A stretch of 64,000 nt of DNA, taken from Nodosilinea nodulosa PCC 7104 (GTDB taxonomy: Bacteria > Cyanobacteriota > Cyanobacteriia > Phormidesmidales > Phormidesmidaceae). The stretch is from assembly GCF_000309385.1 (NCBI RefSeq), contig NZ_JH976537.1, positions 3,902,507 to 3,966,506 of the forward strand, given 5' to 3'. Under the pieces are notes generated by a model. That model made no database searches, had not been told where the DNA came from, and saw only the letters and a list, made by a program, of their open reading frames with translations. Of this stretch, positions 17,898-25,910 are shown one piece after another. The translations under genes and the position numbers were made by a program. How positions within the stretch are numbered: the first letter of the stretch is position 1; the number at the start of each line of letters is the position of its first letter.

Positions 17898-18109
17898 CCC
17901 GATCACCTTCTACGGCCCGGGCTCAGCTGCCGCAGCTATGGACGATTAGGGCTGAGGCTATCTCCAGCCCGCCTCTGTCGCCAGACTCCTCCAGTCTCTT
18001 TAGAGAAGGGCAACGGATGGCTGGTGTAGCCCCAATACTGAGGGGTTTTGTCCCCAGCTTAACTACGGCTTGATATTCTGAAGGCATCTTGCCCTCTGCC
18101 CAGCGCGCC

Positions 18110-19531
18110 ATGAACTCAGTCGATCTCGCCTTCTTGCCCGCCCTCGAACAGGCCCGGCTGATCCGCGCTAGGGAAATCTCGCCCCTGGAGCTCACGGAGA
18201 TCTATCTAGAGCGGATTGGGCGGCTTAACCCGGCCCTGGGCGCCTACGTCAAGGTCATGGCTGAGCCAGCCCTGGCCGATGCTAAAGCTAAAACCGAACA
18301 CCTGGCCAGCAATCCTGAGCACTTGCCCCCCCTGTTTGGGGTCACGGTGTCGGTCAAAGACCTGAATCCGGTAGAGGGTGTGCCCTGCGCCTACGGGATC
18401 AAGATGGCCTGCGACCGCATTGCCGACCAGGACGACTACATCGTGGGCAAGCTGCGCCAGGCGGGGATGATTATTCTCGGCAAAACGGCCACCTCTCAGC
18501 TAGGATCGCTGCCCTACACCGAGCCACCGGGCTTTCCTCCCGCCCGCAACCCGTGGAATTTAGACTACACGCCGGGCGGGTCGAGCGGCGGCGCGGCGGC
18601 GGCCCTGGCCGCGGGGCTATGCGCCATTTCCCAGGGGTCTGACGGGGGCGGGTCGCTGCGGGGACCTGCCTTTTGCTGCGGCCTGGTAGCCATGAAAGCA
18701 GCTCGCGGACGGATTAGCTTTTCGCCAGGGGGGGAGCGGCTCAACGGGCTGGCCGTCAACGGCCCCCTGGGGCGCACCGTGGCCGATACCGCCGCACTTT
18801 TGGATGTCCTCAGCGGTTACGAACTGGGCGATCCCTACTGGCTGCCCGATCCAGACCCATCCTTCCTGGCTGGGCTAAATACTCCGCCTAGACCCCTGCG
18901 GATTGGCTATGCTACTCGCCTGGATCCGATCGGTGAGGTTGATCCAGTTTGCCGTCAGGCTATCTATGACACCGTGCGGCAAGTTGAAGACCTGGGCCAC
19001 ACCGCCGAAGAAGTTACCTTCCCCAACCTGGAAGACTTGATTGAACCCTTCGTGGTGGTGTGGGAGAGCGTGCTGACAGAGGTAGGGGTGCCCTGGATTG
19101 TGATGGAAAAAATGAACCGCTGGCTCTACTGGCGGGCCTGGCGGATCAACAGTGGCGCTTACCTACAGGCGGTAGCCAAGCTACAGCAGGTGGCCCGCCG
19201 AATTGTGCAGTTTTGCCACCCCTACGACGTGCTGATTTTGCCCGTGTACATGCACCAGGCCATCAAAGTGGGGGCGTGGAAAGGGCTGCGATCGCCCAAA
19301 ATTCTTGACAACGTTATCAACTGGGTGGCTCCCTGCCCGCCTTTCAACGCCAGCGGCCAGCCTGCCCTGGCTATTCCTACCGGGTTTGCCCCCAGCGGTG
19401 TGCCGGTGGGGGTCCAGCTGGTGGGTCGTCCCGCCGATGAAGCCACGCTGCTGGCATTGGCCACCCAGCTGGAGCAGGCTCGTCCTTGGAGCCACCAGCG
19501 CCCTACCTTTGCTGACCAGACCGAGACCTAG
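18110..19531 (+). CDS. Amidase (amidase signature family)
   Basis: A 473-residue enzyme of the amidase signature family. The Ser-cis-Ser-Lys machinery is complete: Lys in VSVKDLNPVEG (near residue 83), the motif TPGGSSGGAAAALAAG, and the cis-Ser in GSDGGGSLRGPA, followed by ALAIPTGFAPSGVPVGVQLVG near the end. Such enzymes hydrolyse amides to acid and ammonia. The amide substrate is not deducible. The gene is not beside gatB or gatC and the C-terminus is not GatA-like. Start at MNSVDLAFL. Confidence 0.9.
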   Translation: MNSVDLAFLPALEQARLIRAREISPLELTEIYLERIGRLNPALGAYVKVMAEPALADAKAKTEHLASNPEHLPPLFGVTVSVKDLNPVEGVPCAYGIKMACDRIADQDDYIVGKLRQAGMIILGKTATSQLGSLPYTEPPGFPPARNPWNLDYTPGGSSGGAAAALAAGLCAISQGSDGGGSLRGPAFCCGLVAMKAARGRISFSPGGERLNGLAVNGPLGRTVADTAALLDVLSGYELGDPYWLPDPDPSFLAGLNTPPRPLRIGYATRLDPIGEVDPVCRQAIYDTVRQVEDLGHTAEEVTFPNLEDLIEPFVVVWESVLTEVGVPWIVMEKMNRWLYWRAWRINSGAYLQAVAKLQQVARRIVQFCHPYDVLILPVYMHQAIKVGAWKGLRSPKILDNVINWVAPCPPFNASGQPALAIPTGFAPSGVPVGVQLVGRPADEATLLALATQLEQARPWSHQRPTFADQTET

Positions 19532-19632
19532 GGCAGCATCCGCCGCCAAAGACGGGCGAGTTTCAGGTGAATTTTGGGGTTAATGGTCGGATTTGGCCCG
19601 TTAGCTAGGGCTCTTTGCCCTGTCTCCATTGA

Positions 19633-19736
19633 TATAGCTGTAGCCAGTCTGGTTAAGACATGTTTCCTATGAACGTTCAAACGTTTGAACGTTCATAGGG
19701 TTTCTGGATGCCCTAACCAACGTGACTATCGCTATA
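19633..19736 (+). mobile_element. Palindromic MITE-like element, copy 1
   Basis: A 104-base unit with ends TATAGCTGTAGCCAG and its inverted counterpart GACTATCGCTATA. The centre is a perfect palindrome of about 34 bases built on AACGTTCAAACGTTTGAACG (19676 onward). It lies between the amidase and SLC13 genes. It is nearly identical to 22067-22170 and related to three other copies. TA at both ends suits IS630/Tc1-type target duplication. No coding capacity. Confidence 0.85.
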
Positions 19737-19995
19737 AAATAGAGGGCAAAAACCTAATCTGTTGTGAAGTTTATTTCAAAACAATTACCTTTTGAATTCA
19801 GTTCAAACGCAGCTCATCTATATTGATGGGGCGTAATTAACGGGATCGTACGTCAGGTGAGCTACCGGGCTGCGTTCCTCAGGGGCTGGCAAATCTGCTA
19901 CGGCTCTCTGCTAGCCTCTTTTGGCGCCATGGACCGATCCCATAGGTTTAGTTTGATTCCTATACATCCAGGGCAGCGCCCTCGATCAGCCTTTT
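19737..19995. promoter_or_regulatory. Promoter region of the SLC13 permease with repeated TTCAAA half-sites
   Basis: TTCAAAA (19775-19781), TTTTGAA (19790-19796) and TTCAAA (19802-19807) form two overlapping inverted repeats with spacers of 8 and 5 bases. This arrangement is typical of an operator for a dimeric regulator, about 190-220 bases before the permease start. No regulator is identified. No gene is seen in the rest of the gap. Confidence 0.35.
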
Positions 19996-21936
19996 ATGGA
20001 CTACGATCCGCTCCAGGACAGGCAACGGTTTGAACCGCAGGCAGCGCAAAACCAGGCCCGCAAGGGCGATCTGACTGTGCTTCTGCTCACTGTGTCCCTC
20101 ATCGTTGGGGTGGTGCTGCTGGGGGGAGTGGCCCTCGCCCTAGGGGTGGTGTCCCTGCCAGGCCAGCTCACCGGGGCCGGTTGGTTGACCATCGGGGTAA
20201 CGCTGGCTGCTTTTTTGCTCAACGCCCTGACGCCCCTGCCGGCGGAGGCCATCTTTTTGGCGGCCCTGGCTACTCTACTGCTGTCCGGGGTGCTTGATAC
20301 CGCCACGGCTTTAGCCGGGTTCAGCAATCCTGGCATGGTGACGGTGGGCGTTTTATACGTGGTGGTGGCAGGGCTACAGCAAACTGGCGGGCTGGACATG
20401 ATTTCGCGATCGCTGCTGGGGCTGCCCAAGGGGCAAACCATGGCGCTGCTGCGGCTCATCGTACCGGTTTTGGGCATGAGTGCTTTTCTCAATAACACGC
20501 CGATTGTGGCGATGTTTATTCCGGTGGTGAGCGACTGGTGCCGAAAACTGCGCATCAGCCCCTCCAAGCTCATGATTCCGCTCAGCTATGCCGCCATTAT
20601 GGGGGGCATGTGCACACTGATTGGCACCAGCACCAACCTGGTGGTCAACGGGCTGCTGGTGTCTGAAACCGACTACCCCGGTCTTAAGCTATTTGACCTG
20701 GTGCCCGTAGGGGTGCCCTGCGCGATCGCGGGGACGCTGATGCTGACCTTGGCCCAGCGCTGGCTTCTGCCCCAGCGCAAGCCCGCCATCACCGACACCG
20801 ACGATCCGCGCGAATATACCGTAGAAATGGTCGTTGAAGACCACAGCCCCCTGGCGGGAAAAACTGTTGAACAGGCGGGCCTGCGCCATCTGCCAGGGCT
20901 TTACCTGACCGAAATTCAGCGGCAGGGGCGGCTGCTAACCGCCATTGGCCCCCAGGAAACCCTGCAAGCGCAAGATCAGCTTGTCTTTGTGGGCATGGTC
21001 AATTCCATCGTTGACCTCAGCCACATCCGGGGCCTACAGCCAGCCACCGACCAGGTCTTTAAGCTCGATACCCCGCGCACCGAGCGCACTCTGGTCGAAG
21101 CCGTGGTTTCCAACACCTGCCCGCTGGTGGGCATCACCATTCGCCAGGGCAAGTTCCGCAGCCGCTACGGAGCCGTAGTGCTGGCAGTCGGGCGCAACGG
21201 CGAGCGACTGCCCGGCAAAATTGGCGACATTCGCCTGCAAACCGGCGATACTCTGCTGCTGGAGGCCAATCCGGCCTTTCTAGAGGAGCGCCGCGCCTCG
21301 CGGGATTTTTATCTGGTCAGTGAGATTCCCAACTCCGACCCCCTGCGCCACGATCGCGCCCCGGTTGCCCTGGCCATTTTGGTGCTGATGGTTGCCCTGG
21401 CCACCTCGGGTTGGATGGACATGCTCAACGCCGCCATCCTGGCCGCGCTGCTGGTAGTCATCACAGGCTGCTGCTCATTTCAGCAGGGCTTTCGCGCCAT
21501 CGACTGGTCGGTACTGCTGGTGGTGGCTGCGGCCCTAGGGCTGGGCAAGGCGCTGGAGGTCACCGGGGCTGCCGCCGCACTGGCGGGGGGGATGCTGGGC
21601 TTTGCTGGCGATAACCCCTGGATTGCCCTGACCATTGTCTACGGTGTTACGACCATTCTGACCGAGGTAATTACCAATAACGCAGCGGCGGCGGTGGTGT
21701 TTCCCATTGCGCTATCGCTGGCTCAAACCCTGGAGGTGAGCTTTATTCCCTTCGTGGTGGCTATTATGATTGCGGCTTCCGCCAGCTTTAGCACCCCCAT
21801 TGGCTACCAAACCAACCTCATGGTGTACGGTCCGGGGGGCTACAAGTTCACCGACTTCATGCGCATCGGCATTCCCTTCAATCTGGCCTTTTGGCTGCTC
21901 ACGGTGCTGATTGCCCCACGGGTGTATCCGTTCTAG
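19996..21936 (+). CDS. SLC13/DASS-type permease with two RCK_C domains
   Basis: A 646-residue inner-membrane transporter. It has an N-terminal membrane half (helices from about residue 25 to 260, including SAFLNNTPIVAMFIPVV and IGTSTNLVVNGLL), two soluble TrkA-C/RCK_C domains (about 275-345 and 365-430), and a C-terminal membrane half with VITNNAAAAVVFPIA and FSTPIGYQTNLMVYGPG. The paired SNT/NN motifs are those of the divalent anion:Na+ symporter family; relatives carry sulfate or dicarboxylates. In phototrophs this layout is often a low-affinity sulfate transporter, which is an inference here. The gene lies between two MITE-like copies. Confidence 0.88.
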   Translation: MDYDPLQDRQRFEPQAAQNQARKGDLTVLLLTVSLIVGVVLLGGVALALGVVSLPGQLTGAGWLTIGVTLAAFLLNALTPLPAEAIFLAALATLLLSGVLDTATALAGFSNPGMVTVGVLYVVVAGLQQTGGLDMISRSLLGLPKGQTMALLRLIVPVLGMSAFLNNTPIVAMFIPVVSDWCRKLRISPSKLMIPLSYAAIMGGMCTLIGTSTNLVVNGLLVSETDYPGLKLFDLVPVGVPCAIAGTLMLTLAQRWLLPQRKPAITDTDDPREYTVEMVVEDHSPLAGKTVEQAGLRHLPGLYLTEIQRQGRLLTAIGPQETLQAQDQLVFVGMVNSIVDLSHIRGLQPATDQVFKLDTPRTERTLVEAVVSNTCPLVGITIRQGKFRSRYGAVVLAVGRNGERLPGKIGDIRLQTGDTLLLEANPAFLEERRASRDFYLVSEIPNSDPLRHDRAPVALAILVLMVALATSGWMDMLNAAILAALLVVITGCCSFQQGFRAIDWSVLLVVAAALGLGKALEVTGAAAALAGGMLGFAGDNPWIALTIVYGVTTILTEVITNNAAAAVVFPIALSLAQTLEVSFIPFVVAIMIAASASFSTPIGYQTNLMVYGPGGYKFTDFMRIGIPFNLAFWLLTVLIAPRVYPF

Positions 21937-21972
21937 GGCTTTTGCTCTAACCATTGTGGGGTGCTTTAACCC

Positions 21973-22019
21973 AAAAAACAGGGCCTAGATCGCGTCAATG
22001 CGGCGGATCTTAGGCCCTG
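21973..22019 (-). terminator. Rho-independent terminator, probably of comFB
   Basis: On the minus strand CAGGGCCTAAGATC pairs with GATCTAGGCCCTG (one bulged base) around a loop of about 14 bases and is followed by TTTTTTGGG. It points in the direction of comFB transcription but is separated from the comFB stop by MITE copy 2. On the plus strand it may also help end the permease transcript. Confidence 0.7.
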
Positions 22020-22066
22020 GGGACTGGTGACAGAAAAGGAGTAATCTACCCTTGGCAGCGCTGCTA

Positions 22067-22170
22067 TATAGCTGTGGCCAGTCTGGTTAAGACAGGTTTC
22101 CTATGAACGTTCAAACGTTTGAACGTTCATAGGGTTTCTGGATGTCCTAACCAATGTGACTATGGCTATA
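22067..22170 (+). mobile_element. Palindromic MITE-like element, copy 2
   Basis: A 104-base unit nearly identical to copy 1 and in the same orientation: TATAGCTGTGGCCAG at the left, the AACGTT palindrome in the centre, GACTATGGCTATA at the right. Its right end overlaps the 3' end of comFB; the TAG stop at 22166-22168 lies inside the TATAGCC end. It thus inserted at or near the end of comFB and separates the gene from its terminator. Confidence 0.88.
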
Positions 22171-22711
22171 CCTTCCCGGCCGGCTCAAACTTGTGAGCGT
22201 GGTCTTGCAGCAGTGAGCTGACCTGGTTGAGCACGTTGTCGCCACCCTTTTTCTGGATGGTTTGGCGCTCGGGGTAGAAGTCGGGCTGATCGAGGTTGCG
22301 CGAAATAGCCTGCTGCACCTGCTCAGCAATTAGAGCGGACAGATCGCCACGGGCATTTTCCCGCTGGAAGTTGGCGCCTTCTTCGGTGGTGGCGTAGAGA
22401 GGCGGCAGCCGGTTGAGGGCATAGGCGGCAATATCGCCCAGATCGAGGGTTTTGTCGGAGGTGGCCTCAATTTCGGCCACCCGTGAAATCGCCTCGGTCA
22501 GCACCAGTTCTTCCATCACGTTAATAAACTGTTTCCGGGGCACCGCTACCACTTCGCCAGTTAACAGGGCACCCATCAGGCGATCGAGGGCCATGTATTC
22601 TTCAATGGAAAGCTCAGCGGCCGTGTCGCAAATGCGACCTACTTCGGCTTCCATAGCAGGGGTGAGGTAGCCGTCTTGTAGGGCTTGCTCAACAATCTTT
22701 TCAATGGTCAT
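22166..22711 (-). CDS. comFB: Late competence development protein ComFB
   Basis: A 181-residue protein. The ComFB core runs from about residue 50 to 135: GEVVAVPRKQFINVMEELV, the helix EAISRVAEIEATSD, and DIAAYALNRLPPLYATTEEG. Cyanobacterial ComFB-type proteins are reported as cyclic di-nucleotide receptors linked to pili and natural competence. The extra N-terminal 45 residues (MTIEKIVEQALQDGYLTP) are usual for the cyanobacterial form. The stop codon is supplied by the end of a MITE-like element, so the original C-terminus may have been a little different. It is transcribed after hfq with a gap of about 160 bases. Confidence 0.88.
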   Translation of the reverse strand: MTIEKIVEQALQDGYLTPAMEAEVGRICDTAAELSIEEYMALDRLMGALLTGEVVAVPRKQFINVMEELVLTEAISRVAEIEATSDKTLDLGDIAAYALNRLPPLYATTEEGANFQRENARGDLSALIAEQVQQAISRNLDQPDFYPERQTIQKKGGDNVLNQVSSLLQDHAHKFEPAGKV

Positions 22712-22868
22712 TTGGCCAAACGCTCCATAAAATGGGTGGATTAACGGCTTTTTTGGAAAATAGCGGACTGGAATCAACAGGGTAGGCATCCACCTGGGTG
22801 TAGTGTGCCCGAATCGATTAGGCAGACTACAGGAACCTATGAAGACTGCTTAGGGACACCAGGGCGAA

Positions 22869-23081
22869 TTAAGAATATTTGAGGAAGCCAATGGCCTGCT
22901 TCCAAATCTGGTGCTTGCGCTGATCTTCGGTTTCTACGCAGATGCATTGGGGGTCTTGCCACAGGACACGACCAGAAATCACGTCGCCGGTAATGAGCTT
23001 GACCTCGACGGGGTCTTTATCGCGAATTAGGTTTTGAACCTGGCGAACACTCGGAAACCCGGTGGCAAACTCTTGAGACAT
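22869..23081 (-). CDS. hfq: Cyanobacterial Hfq-like RNA chaperone
   Basis: A 70-residue Sm-fold protein. Recognised by FPSVRQVQNLIRDKDPVEVKLITGDVISGRVLWQDP-type sequence (written here only as landmarks: LIRDK, VEVKLITGD, GRVLWQD) and the end KQAIGFLKYS. The Sm1 and Sm2 strands are present but the classical Hfq KHAI motif is replaced (KQAIGF), as in cyanobacteria. In Synechocystis this protein acts at the base of type IV pili by binding the C-terminus of PilB1 and is needed for motility and DNA uptake. It sits directly upstream of comFB. Confidence 0.92.
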   Translation of the reverse strand: MSQEFATGFPSVRQVQNLIRDKDPVEVKLITGDVISGRVLWQDPQCICVETEDQRKHQIWKQAIGFLKYS

Positions 23082-23315
23082 GGTGCTACGCCACTGAACT
23101 TATGCTGGTCTTACGGTACCCTGTTTGGCCCGTATAGGTTACAGACAGGGGCAATTTGTTAAGAAATCTGCGCGGCCTCGGGTCGGGCTTTGGGCCAGGC
23201 TCCGGGAAGGCGATCGCGCCGCCGGCCTCGCTAAGGCTAGCCGCAGAGCTGAGATATCGCTGGTTCTGTAGTCTTCACCACTGCGGTGGTTGGGGACATT
23301 TGCTGCAATCTTGTC

Positions 23316-25145
23316 ATGACAACTACCCTCCGCGCCTTGCCAACCGATCGATTTATCGATATCCCGCCGCCGCTGGGCCAGGTGGTGGCAGAGTATCGCA
23401 TTTTGCCTGGAGAGGCGATCGCCTACCCGGTTGCCGCAGGCCAGTACATACAGATCGTTGATGTAGCTGGATCCCAATGCTCTGATTTTCTTGCCTTTGG
23501 CGGCGGTGACCACAGCGATCCGCTAGACGCCACGGTCACCAGAACGCTCACCGGAGTAGCGGTGCCCCAGGCGGGGCTGCCCGGCAAAGCCTTTTCCCAA
23601 TCCATGCAGCCGCTCACCGAGGTCATTCAGGACACCTGTGGTCGCCACGACAGCTTTTTGCTGGCCTGCACCGCCCGCTACTACGAAGAGGCGGGCTACC
23701 CAGGCCACCCCAGCTGTAGCGACAATTTTAACCGGGTGCTGGCCCCCTACGGCATTGCGCCCCGCTCCGGCTGGCCCGCCCTCAACTTTTTCTACAACAC
23801 CAGTATCGATTGCCACGGCGCTGTAGGGTTTGAGGAATCTCTCTCTCGCCCCGGCGACTATGTGCTGCTGCTGGCCCACCAAGACTTGCTCTGCGCCAGT
23901 TCTGCCTGCCCCGACGACATTGACCCGGCCAACGGCTGGCAACCAACTCCCATTCACGTTCGCATCTATGCAGCGGGTCAGGTCTTTGGGCGAGCCATGG
24001 GACGGCGGGTGGCGGCGGACTTTCCCCTGAGGCTGACCCAGGACAGTGCCTTTACCCCGGCCATTCGGCAGCTGACCGACGATCTGGCTGAATACAACGG
24101 GTTTTGGGTGCCGCGCAGCTTTGCCCACCAGGGCGACCAGGCGGAGTACTGGGCGCTGCGCCAGCGGGCCGCCCTGATGGATCTGTCGGCCCTGCGCAAG
24201 TTTGAGGTGCAGGGTAGCGATGCCTTTACCCTGTTGCAGTACGCTTTTTCGCGCAATCTGGAAAAGGTGTCACCGGGGCAGGGGGCCTACGGCTGCTTGC
24301 TCAACCCCCACGGCGGCATCGTCGACGACGGCATTGTGTTTTGTTTTAGCCCCACCCACTACCGCTACGTGGGCAACTGCGACACCGATAGAGCCTGGCT
24401 AGGGCAGATTGCCAGAGAGCAGGGATGGTCGGTGAAGGTGGAGGTGGTAGATCGCCACAACCTAGCCATCCAAGGCCCCCTCTCCCGCGACATCCTCAAA
24501 ACCCAGAGCCCTGAGGCGGCAGCGCTCGGCTATTTCCGGTTTATGGAAACCCAGGTGCAGGGCATTTCAGTCTTGATCTCTCGCACTGGCTACACCGGGG
24601 AACTGGGCTACGAGCTGTTTGTAGAGCCCCAAAATGGTGCCGTTCTGTGGGACCTACTCATGCAGGCGGGCCAGCCTGTTGGACTGATGCCCCTGGGGAT
24701 GAAAGCCCTCGATCGCGCTCGCATAGAGGCCGGGCTGCTAGCGATGGGCTACGAATTTGACGACTTAATCTCCCCTTACCAGGCGGGCATTGGCTGGGCC
24801 GTGGCTATGAAAAAGCCCGATTTCATTGGCAAAGCAGCGCTGGAGGAGATTCGCCGCCATCCCCCTCGGGTGGCGGTGGGGCTGGTGCTAGAAGGCCCAG
24901 AGGTGGCGGCCCACGGGCAGCCGGTCTTTGCGGCGGGCCAACGATGGCGGGTGGGACACATCACCAGCGCCACCTTCTCGCCCATGCTCAACGCCAGCAT
25001 TGCCATGGCCCAGGTCGTACCCGAGTACGCCGAGGCGGGCATGGCGGTGGAAGTAGGCATGCTAGACGGGCTAAAACGCCGCATTCCTGCGACGGTGGGA
25101 CCTCTAGCAGCCTTTGACCCTACCAAAAGCCGGGTACGAGTATGA
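23316..25145 (+). CDS. DUF1989 - GcvT (aminomethyltransferase) fusion protein
   Basis: A 609-residue fusion. Residues 10-225 are a DUF1989 domain with its conserved polar residues GRHDSFLLAC (109-118), GHPSCSDNF (130-138) and CASSACPDDIDPANGW (about 193-208). DUF1989 includes the two subunits of carboxyguanidine deiminase, formerly urea-carboxylase-associated proteins. Residues 265-600 are a GcvT/folate-dependent aminomethyltransferase fold: ALMDLSALRKFEV, the DD at 337-338 (GGIVDDGIVF, the Asp position that contacts folate), SRTGYTGELGYELFVE (Glu 429) and the C-terminal barrel. The natural guess is a C-N cleavage that passes one carbon to tetrahydrofolate, but the substrate is unknown. The start is at MTTTLRAL. 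It overlaps the next gene by 4 bases (ATGA). Confidence 0.88.
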   Translation: MTTTLRALPTDRFIDIPPPLGQVVAEYRILPGEAIAYPVAAGQYIQIVDVAGSQCSDFLAFGGGDHSDPLDATVTRTLTGVAVPQAGLPGKAFSQSMQPLTEVIQDTCGRHDSFLLACTARYYEEAGYPGHPSCSDNFNRVLAPYGIAPRSGWPALNFFYNTSIDCHGAVGFEESLSRPGDYVLLLAHQDLLCASSACPDDIDPANGWQPTPIHVRIYAAGQVFGRAMGRRVAADFPLRLTQDSAFTPAIRQLTDDLAEYNGFWVPRSFAHQGDQAEYWALRQRAALMDLSALRKFEVQGSDAFTLLQYAFSRNLEKVSPGQGAYGCLLNPHGGIVDDGIVFCFSPTHYRYVGNCDTDRAWLGQIAREQGWSVKVEVVDRHNLAIQGPLSRDILKTQSPEAAALGYFRFMETQVQGISVLISRTGYTGELGYELFVEPQNGAVLWDLLMQAGQPVGLMPLGMKALDRARIEAGLLAMGYEFDDLISPYQAGIGWAVAMKKPDFIGKAALEEIRRHPPRVAVGLVLEGPEVAAHGQPVFAAGQRWRVGHITSATFSPMLNASIAMAQVVPEYAEAGMAVEVGMLDGLKRRIPATVGPLAAFDPTKSRVRV

Positions 25146-25657
25146 ATGACATCACGATCTATCACCCCTGGGATATGGCGGGGGTAGACGGGCTGGTGGC
25201 TGCCAGAGCCCTGTTTGGGGAGTCGGTGGACTATCTGGCTCCGTTTCAGTCGATGGAGACCGTCTTGGGGGGAGAGGCTTGCTCGGTGCTGCGGTTGTGC
25301 GATCGCAATTTTCGCATCACCTACCCTGGCCCCCTCGACCAAATCCTCTCTGAACTCAAGCTTCAGCTCTGGGTCAAGCAGCTGGAGTGGATGCGGGCAG
25401 TTGTGTTACCTGTTGACTGCTTGCCTGCGATCGCAGCCCAGGCCACGACCAAAGCTCCCCATCGGCTTCAACCCCTGCCCCTGCACTGCGCCGCACCAGC
25501 CCAGATCAACCCTATTCCGGCGCTGCTTTGGCATCATCCTATTGACAATTGGCCAACCCTGGAAGTCCATCTGGCCTATCGCCAAATTGCGGAGTTTTGG
25601 GATCGAATTCAATCTCCCACTTACAGTTCAGTATCGCTCACTACAGCCCATACTTAA
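25142..25657 (+). CDS. Unknown protein coupled to the DUF1989-GcvT fusion
   Basis: A 171-residue protein whose ATG overlaps the stop of the fusion gene (ATGA), a sign of translational coupling and a shared task. It starts MNDITIYHPWDMAGVDGLVAA and has a Cys-containing middle (GGEACSVLRLCDRNF), but no motif I recognise. No signal peptide or membrane segment is seen. The N-terminal 110 residues look like a folded domain; the last 60 are Pro/His-rich. A partner subunit or assembly factor for the fusion protein is possible. Confidence 0.75.
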   Translation: MNDITIYHPWDMAGVDGLVAARALFGESVDYLAPFQSMETVLGGEACSVLRLCDRNFRITYPGPLDQILSELKLQLWVKQLEWMRAVVLPVDCLPAIAAQATTKAPHRLQPLPLHCAAPAQINPIPALLWHHPIDNWPTLEVHLAYRQIAEFWDRIQSPTYSSVSLTTAHT

Positions 25658-25910
25658 TTTGCATTGCACACTCTTGACATAACAAGCTGGTCAAGCCCAG
25701 CAGGGTAATTTGGCCGCTTAGCTTCAGCCCATTAAAACCGTTCCACGATTATTCTTGGCCAGTCCAGATATCGTTTATTTGGTGTAATTTAGGCTGTCTT
25801 AGTGGGTAGTTTTACCAATGCTTTTAGGCCTACCTCAATCAAGATAAGCCATCCTTTCAGGCCTTGTTTGCGTTCCCTTGTACATCTTCATGGACAGTTA
25901 GGAGTGATTT

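Noticed and set aside
23100-23315. Glycine or guanidine riboswitch before the DUF1989-GcvT gene
   Set aside because: I looked for the conserved cores of these riboswitches and saw none; only a covariance-model search could exclude a degenerate one.
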